NCBI GenBank assembly: GCA_020696915.1
Contig: JAJFMR010000099.1
Span: 1-8,954 of the forward strand
Direction: 5' to 3'
From: Rhizobiaceae bacterium
GTDB taxonomy: Bacteria > Pseudomonadota > Alphaproteobacteria > Rhizobiales > Rhizobiaceae
Length of the DNA stretch: 8,954 nt
Made by a program: the position numbers and the translations under genes. The notes below the pieces were generated by a model. The model was not told the DNA's origin. It saw only the letters and a program-made list of their open reading frames with translations, and made no database searches. Below are positions 6,535-8,954 of the stretch, in pieces (the first letter of the stretch is position 1; every line of letters begins with the position of its first letter).

Positions 6535-7512
6535 ATGATGAATGTTTGCATGGTCGGCTACGGCATGATGGGTGTCTGGCACACGGAGGCCCTCCAGAGA
6601 ACCGATGCCGTGCTGCACACGGTCGTCGGCCGACGGCCCGATGCCGCCAAGGAATTTGCCGAGCGCTACGGCTACAGGAAATGGACGGCCTCATTCGACG
6701 AGGCGATTGCCGATCCCGAAATCGACATCGTGATCATTGGCACCCCGAGCGACCAGCACGAGGAGCAGGCGATCAAAAGCCTGCAAGCCGGCAAGCATAC
6801 GCTGATCGAAATCCCGGTCGCGCTAAGCCTGGAAGGCGCGGAGCGGGTTGTCGCCGCCGGTGAGAAGAGCGGCAAGGTCTATGGCCTTTCGCACCCCATG
6901 CGTTTCCGCAAGGAGCGTGAGGCGCTGCTCGCCCGGACCCGTGCGGGGGAAGAGAAAATCCGCCACATCGCCGGACGGTTCTTCATCAAGCGCCTGATCA
7001 ATATCGGCGCCACCGGCTATCAGCGGAGTTGGACGGACAACATCCTCTGGCACCATTTCTGCCACTTCGTCGATCTGGGCATGTTCCTGTTCGACGGCAC
7101 GCCGATCCGGCGCGTGCAGAGCTACATGGGCCAGATCCATGAGCAAACCGGCATTCCCATGGAATGCGTGGTGCTGGTCGAAACCGAGGCCGATCAGAGC
7201 CTGCTGGTCCACGGCTCCTACCATGCCGCCTACCGCTTTTATGACAAGCTGATCGTCACCGACCGGGACACCTATTTCTACGACATTCTCGATGGCTCGC
7301 TGCGCACCTCGGAAGGCACGGCACCGATCGAAAACGAGCAGGAAAACTGCGCCCGCTTGATTTTCGATTTCCTCGACGCCGTGCGCGACAACCGCCCGCC
7401 GCTGGCTTCCGGTCCTTCGGTGCTGCCGGCGATGCGTGTTCTGCAACAGGTCCAGGACGAGTGGGACGCCCGTTACGGCGCGCGGTCCATTCCGGGCCGG
7501 CCGCTCGATTGA
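6535..7512 (+). CDS. Gfo/Idh/MocA-family NAD(P)-dependent dehydrogenase, LigC-like
   Basis: This is a cytoplasmic oxidoreductase proposed to oxidise the imported sugar (cyclic hemiacetal) to its lactone. The 325-aa protein has an N-terminal Rossmann domain with GYGMMG (8-13), IGTPSDQH (68-75) and a C-terminal Gfo/Idh/MocA sheet domain. Two features depart from most of the family. The usual EKP motif is EIP (92-94), so the normally catalytic Lys is Ile. The block RSWTDNILWHHFCHFVDL (164-181) carries a cluster of His residues. From memory, both features match LigC/PmdC, the enzymes that oxidise the hemiacetal form of 4-carboxy-2-hydroxymuconate semialdehyde to a pyrone lactone in protocatechuate 4,5-cleavage. 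Its neighbours (lactonase, aldolase, dehydratase, sugar importer) favour an aldose rather than an aromatic intermediate. GGAG (6527-6530) is 4 nt from the ATG at 6535 and 7 nt from a second ATG at 6538, so the latter may be the true start. Confidence 0.87.
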   Translation: MMNVCMVGYGMMGVWHTEALQRTDAVLHTVVGRRPDAAKEFAERYGYRKWTASFDEAIADPEIDIVIIGTPSDQHEEQAIKSLQAGKHTLIEIPVALSLEGAERVVAAGEKSGKVYGLSHPMRFRKEREALLARTRAGEEKIRHIAGRFFIKRLINIGATGYQRSWTDNILWHHFCHFVDLGMFLFDGTPIRRVQSYMGQIHEQTGIPMECVVLVETEADQSLLVHGSYHAAYRFYDKLIVTDRDTYFYDILDGSLRTSEGTAPIENEQENCARLIFDFLDAVRDNRPPLASGPSVLPAMRVLQQVQDEWDARYGARSIPGRPLD

Positions 7513-7527
7513 TCGGAGGACTCAGCA

Positions 7528-8319
7528 ATGCGTGAAAACCGGATCAGGAGCCTGTGGGCGCGCGACGAGGCCGTCGTCAATGGCTGGCTGGCGATCCCCA
7601 ACAGTTTTTCGACCGAGACCATGGCCCATGCCGGCTGGGATTCGCTGACCCTCGATATGCAGCACGGGGTGATCGACTATCAGTCCGCCGTTGCCATGCT
7701 GACCGCCATCTCGACGACCCAGACCATGCCGGTGGTTCGGGTGCCGTGGCTTGATCCCGGCATCATCATGAAGATGCTGGATGCCGGGGCCTACGCCATC
7801 ATCTGCCCGATGGTGAATACGCGCGCCGATGCCGAAAAGCTGGTCACGGCGATGCGCTACCCGCCCCAGGGCAGCCGCAGCTTCGGACCGATCCGCGCCT
7901 CGCTCTATGCCGGAGCCGATTATGCCAAGCATGCCAATGATTCGGTGGTCGGCTTCGCCATGATCGAGACGCGGCAGGCGCTCGACAATCTCGATGAGAT
8001 CCTCTCGGTCGAGGGATTGGATGCCGTCTATATCGGCCCGGCCGATCTCTCGCTGGCCCTCGGCTGCACGCCGAGATTCGACCAGGACGAAAAGCCGGTG
8101 GTTGAGGCGATCGACCTGATCCTTGCCAAAGCCAGAGAGCACGGGGTCGCTGCCGGTATCCACAACGGCACACCCGAATACGCACTGAAAATGATCGAGA
8201 AGGGTTTCCGGTTCGTCACCGTGTCATCCGACGCCCGCCTGATGGCGTCGGGAGCGCAGCAGGTCGTGAAGACGATGCGCGGCGCTCTGCCGAAAGATGC
8301 GGTCAAGCCGGGCTATTAA
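7528..8319 (+). CDS. HpcH/HpaI-family aldolase (class II, 2-keto-3-deoxy acid aldolase-like)
   Basis: This is a metal-dependent class II aldolase of the phosphoenolpyruvate/pyruvate-domain (TIM-barrel) superfamily, proposed to split a 2-keto-3-deoxy sugar acid into pyruvate and an aldehyde. Its 263 aa is the normal length. The expected active-site positions are present. His46 in LTLDMQHG is the general base, Arg71 in VVRVPW binds pyruvate, and Glu147 (AMIET) with Asp173 (IGPADLS) bind the metal. The conserved YPPQGSRSFGP (111-121) is also present. The family covers HpaI (4-hydroxy-2-oxoheptanedioate), GarL (2-keto-3-deoxyglucarate) and RhmA/YfaU (2-keto-3-deoxyrhamnonate), so annotation as HpaI by name alone would be unsafe. 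The motif reads DMQHG rather than the D-x-E-H form of HpaI. GGAGG (7515-7519) lies 8 nt before the ATG, and the gene starts 15 bp after the dehydrogenase stop in the same operon. Sugar-acid specificity is inferred from the neighbours. Confidence 0.9.
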   Translation: MRENRIRSLWARDEAVVNGWLAIPNSFSTETMAHAGWDSLTLDMQHGVIDYQSAVAMLTAISTTQTMPVVRVPWLDPGIIMKMLDAGAYAIICPMVNTRADAEKLVTAMRYPPQGSRSFGPIRASLYAGADYAKHANDSVVGFAMIETRQALDNLDEILSVEGLDAVYIGPADLSLALGCTPRFDQDEKPVVEAIDLILAKAREHGVAAGIHNGTPEYALKMIEKGFRFVTVSSDARLMASGAQQVVKTMRGALPKDAVKPGY

Positions 8320-8339
8320 GCAAAGCAGGGTAGGGGGAT

Positions 8340-8757
8340 ATGAGCACCAACAAACCACGCAAGATCCCGGAACAACTCCGCTCGCACCGCTGGTTCGGGG
8401 TGCATGATCTGCGCGCCTTCGGCCACCGCTCGCGCATCCGGCAGATGGGCTATGCGCCGGAGGATTATGCCGGCAAGCCGGTCATCGGCATCATCAACAC
8501 CTGGTCCGACATCAACCAGTGCCACCTGCATTTCAAGGAGCGGGTTGAGGACGTCAAGCGGGGCATCTTCCAGGCGGGCGGCTTCCCGCTGGAATTGCCG
8601 GCGATCTCGCTGTCCGAGCCGTTCGTCAAGCCGACGACCATGCTCTATCGCAATTTCCTGGCGATGGAGACCGAGGAGCTTCTGCGCAGCCACCCGATCG
8701 ACGGCGCGGTTCTGATGGGCGGTTGCGACAAGACCACGCCGGGTCTGATCATGGGCG
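8340..8757 (+). pseudogene. IlvD/Edd-family sugar-acid dehydratase, 5' fragment interrupted by an insertion sequence
   Basis: These are the first ~139 codons of an aldonate dehydratase of the IlvD/Edd family (arabinonate/xylonate/galactonate dehydratase type). Such enzymes use a [2Fe-2S] cluster and Mg to convert an aldonate to its 2-keto-3-deoxy acid. Visible landmarks are WFGVHDLRAFGHRS (18-31), the first cluster cysteine C61 in NTWSDINQC, and FPLELPAISLSE (82-93). C129 and K130 follow in MGGCDKTTPGL, where the Lys position is carbamylated and binds Mg in characterised homologues. Homology stops after LIMG (residue 139). The frame then runs 13 foreign codons to TGA at 8796-8798, giving 152 aa against a usual ~570-600. 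The third cluster cysteine and the catalytic Ser region are missing, so the product should be inactive. AGGGGG (8332-8337) or GCAGGG (8325-8330) serves as the ribosome site, and the gene begins 20 bp after the aldolase stop. The downstream part presumably resumes beyond the IS. Confidence 0.85.
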
Positions 8758-8770
8758 GGCATTGTCACGG

Positions 8771-8803
8771 GAACCTGGCCGGCGCGCAGAGGCCTTGAGG
8801 TTC
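8771..8803 (-). terminator. Bulged hairpin at the IS end, beyond the transposase stop
   Basis: GAACCT (8771-8776) pairs with AGGTTC (8798-8803), and GGCC (8777-8780) pairs with GGCC (8791-8794). This makes a ten-pair stem with a TTG bulge and a 10-nt loop. It lies just after the transposase stop in transposase orientation and inside the putative terminal repeat. No U-tract is obvious, so a terminator or read-through barrier role is a suggestion only. Confidence 0.35.
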
Positions 8804-8812
8804 TGGCAACTC

Positions 8813-8954
8813 TCACGCCGCAGCGGTCGCGGCATTCCAATCGGCCCTGGCCTGGGCCCGGAAGGTGCGCAGGGTGCGGCGGGAAATCAGATGGCGCTGG
8901 AGGTTGAAGGTGTTGTAGGTGGCGGCATGCATCGAGACGAAGCGCTGGGCGGAT
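8813..8954 (-). CDS. Transposase, C-terminal fragment (DDE type, probably IS6 family)
   Basis: The minus strand is open from the right edge of the window down to a TGA (complement of 8813-8815), giving 46 codons. The peptide ends with HAATYNTFNLQRHLISRR (9-26), then TLRTFRAQARADWNAATAAA (27-46). The N-x-FN-x-x-RHL-x-S pattern followed by an FRAxAxxxW stretch is what I recall at the C-terminus of IS6-family transposases (compare the FNLGRHL region of IS26-like proteins). The catalytic DDE residues lie beyond the window, so activity cannot be judged. It converges on the truncated dehydratase. A longer minus-strand frame over 8316-8840 is a shadow and was not used. Confidence 0.7.
   Translation of the reverse strand, partial: SAQRFVSMHAATYNTFNLQRHLISRRTLRTFRAQARADWNAATAAA

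Larger units (their letters stand above)
8758..8954. mobile_element. Insertion sequence end, probably IS6-like (partial, continues past the window)
   Basis: The dehydratase homology ends at about 8757. The next bases, GGCATTGTCACGGG (8758-8771), resemble IS6-family terminal repeats; the IS26 end is recalled as GGCACTGTTGCAAA, which shares most of its first eight bases. The stop codon of an inward-reading minus-strand transposase lies 55 bp further in, a usual arrangement for a short IS of this class. The other terminus and the target-site duplication (8 bp expected for IS6) are outside the window, so boundary and family are inferred. The insertion disrupts the dehydratase and may be polar on later operon genes. 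Confidence 0.7.

Noticed and set aside
8316..8840. 174-codon minus-strand frame across the dehydratase fragment and IS end
   Set aside because: It crosses the inferred IS boundary and is antisense to the dehydratase. The transposase tail is in a different minus-strand frame with recognisable residues.

Overview
The window is GC-rich (roughly 60-65 percent G+C by eye). It has strong Shine-Dalgarno sequences, tight same-strand gene spacing and alphaproteobacterial-style protein families, including an MmsA, an RbsABC-type sugar importer and a LigC-like Gfo/Idh/MocA dehydrogenase. I read it as chromosome or megaplasmid of an alphaproteobacterium, possibly of Rhodospirillales or Rhizobiales type. 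That placement is an inference from gene content, because no rRNA or marker gene is present.

Layout. (1) Positions 2-202 hold the C-terminal end of methylmalonate-semialdehyde dehydrogenase (mmsA/iolA type). (2) 243-1682 encodes a type II NADH:quinone dehydrogenase (ndh) with an unusual ~50-residue N-terminal extension. (3) 1728-1889 is a 53-codon gene with an excellent ribosome binding site, encoding a tiny exported peptide of unknown function. (4) 1890-1986 is a control region with two nested inverted repeats. (5) 1987-5602 encodes a sugar ABC importer in the order ATPase, permease, binding protein, with a strong hairpin and a duplicated Shine-Dalgarno just before the binding-protein gene. 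(6) 5621-8319 encodes an SMP-30-type lactonase, a LigC-like Gfo/Idh/MocA dehydrogenase and a HpcH/HpaI-type aldolase. (7) 8340-8757 is the first ~139 codons of an IlvD/Edd sugar-acid dehydratase, cut off at a sequence resembling an IS6-family terminus. The C-terminal 46 codons of a transposase, probably IS6-like, read inward on the minus strand to the window edge.

How the genes fit together. Importer, aldose dehydrogenase, aldonolactonase, aldonate dehydratase and 2-keto-3-deoxy-acid aldolase are the complete step set of a non-phosphorylative (Dahms/Entner-Doudoroff-like) sugar pathway: sugar, then lactone, then aldonate, then 2-keto-3-deoxy acid, then pyruvate plus a short aldehyde. The substrate cannot be fixed from sequence; pentoses, 6-deoxyhexoses or hexoses are all possible. 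The combination is uncommon in using a LigC-like oxidoreductase (EIP instead of the usual EKP motif) with a HpcH/HpaI-fold aldolase whose HG motif reads DMQHG. The dehydratase step appears to be knocked out by the insertion element, so the strain would need a paralogue or would stall at the aldonate. The rest of the dehydratase gene, the rest of the IS and any regulator lie beyond the window.
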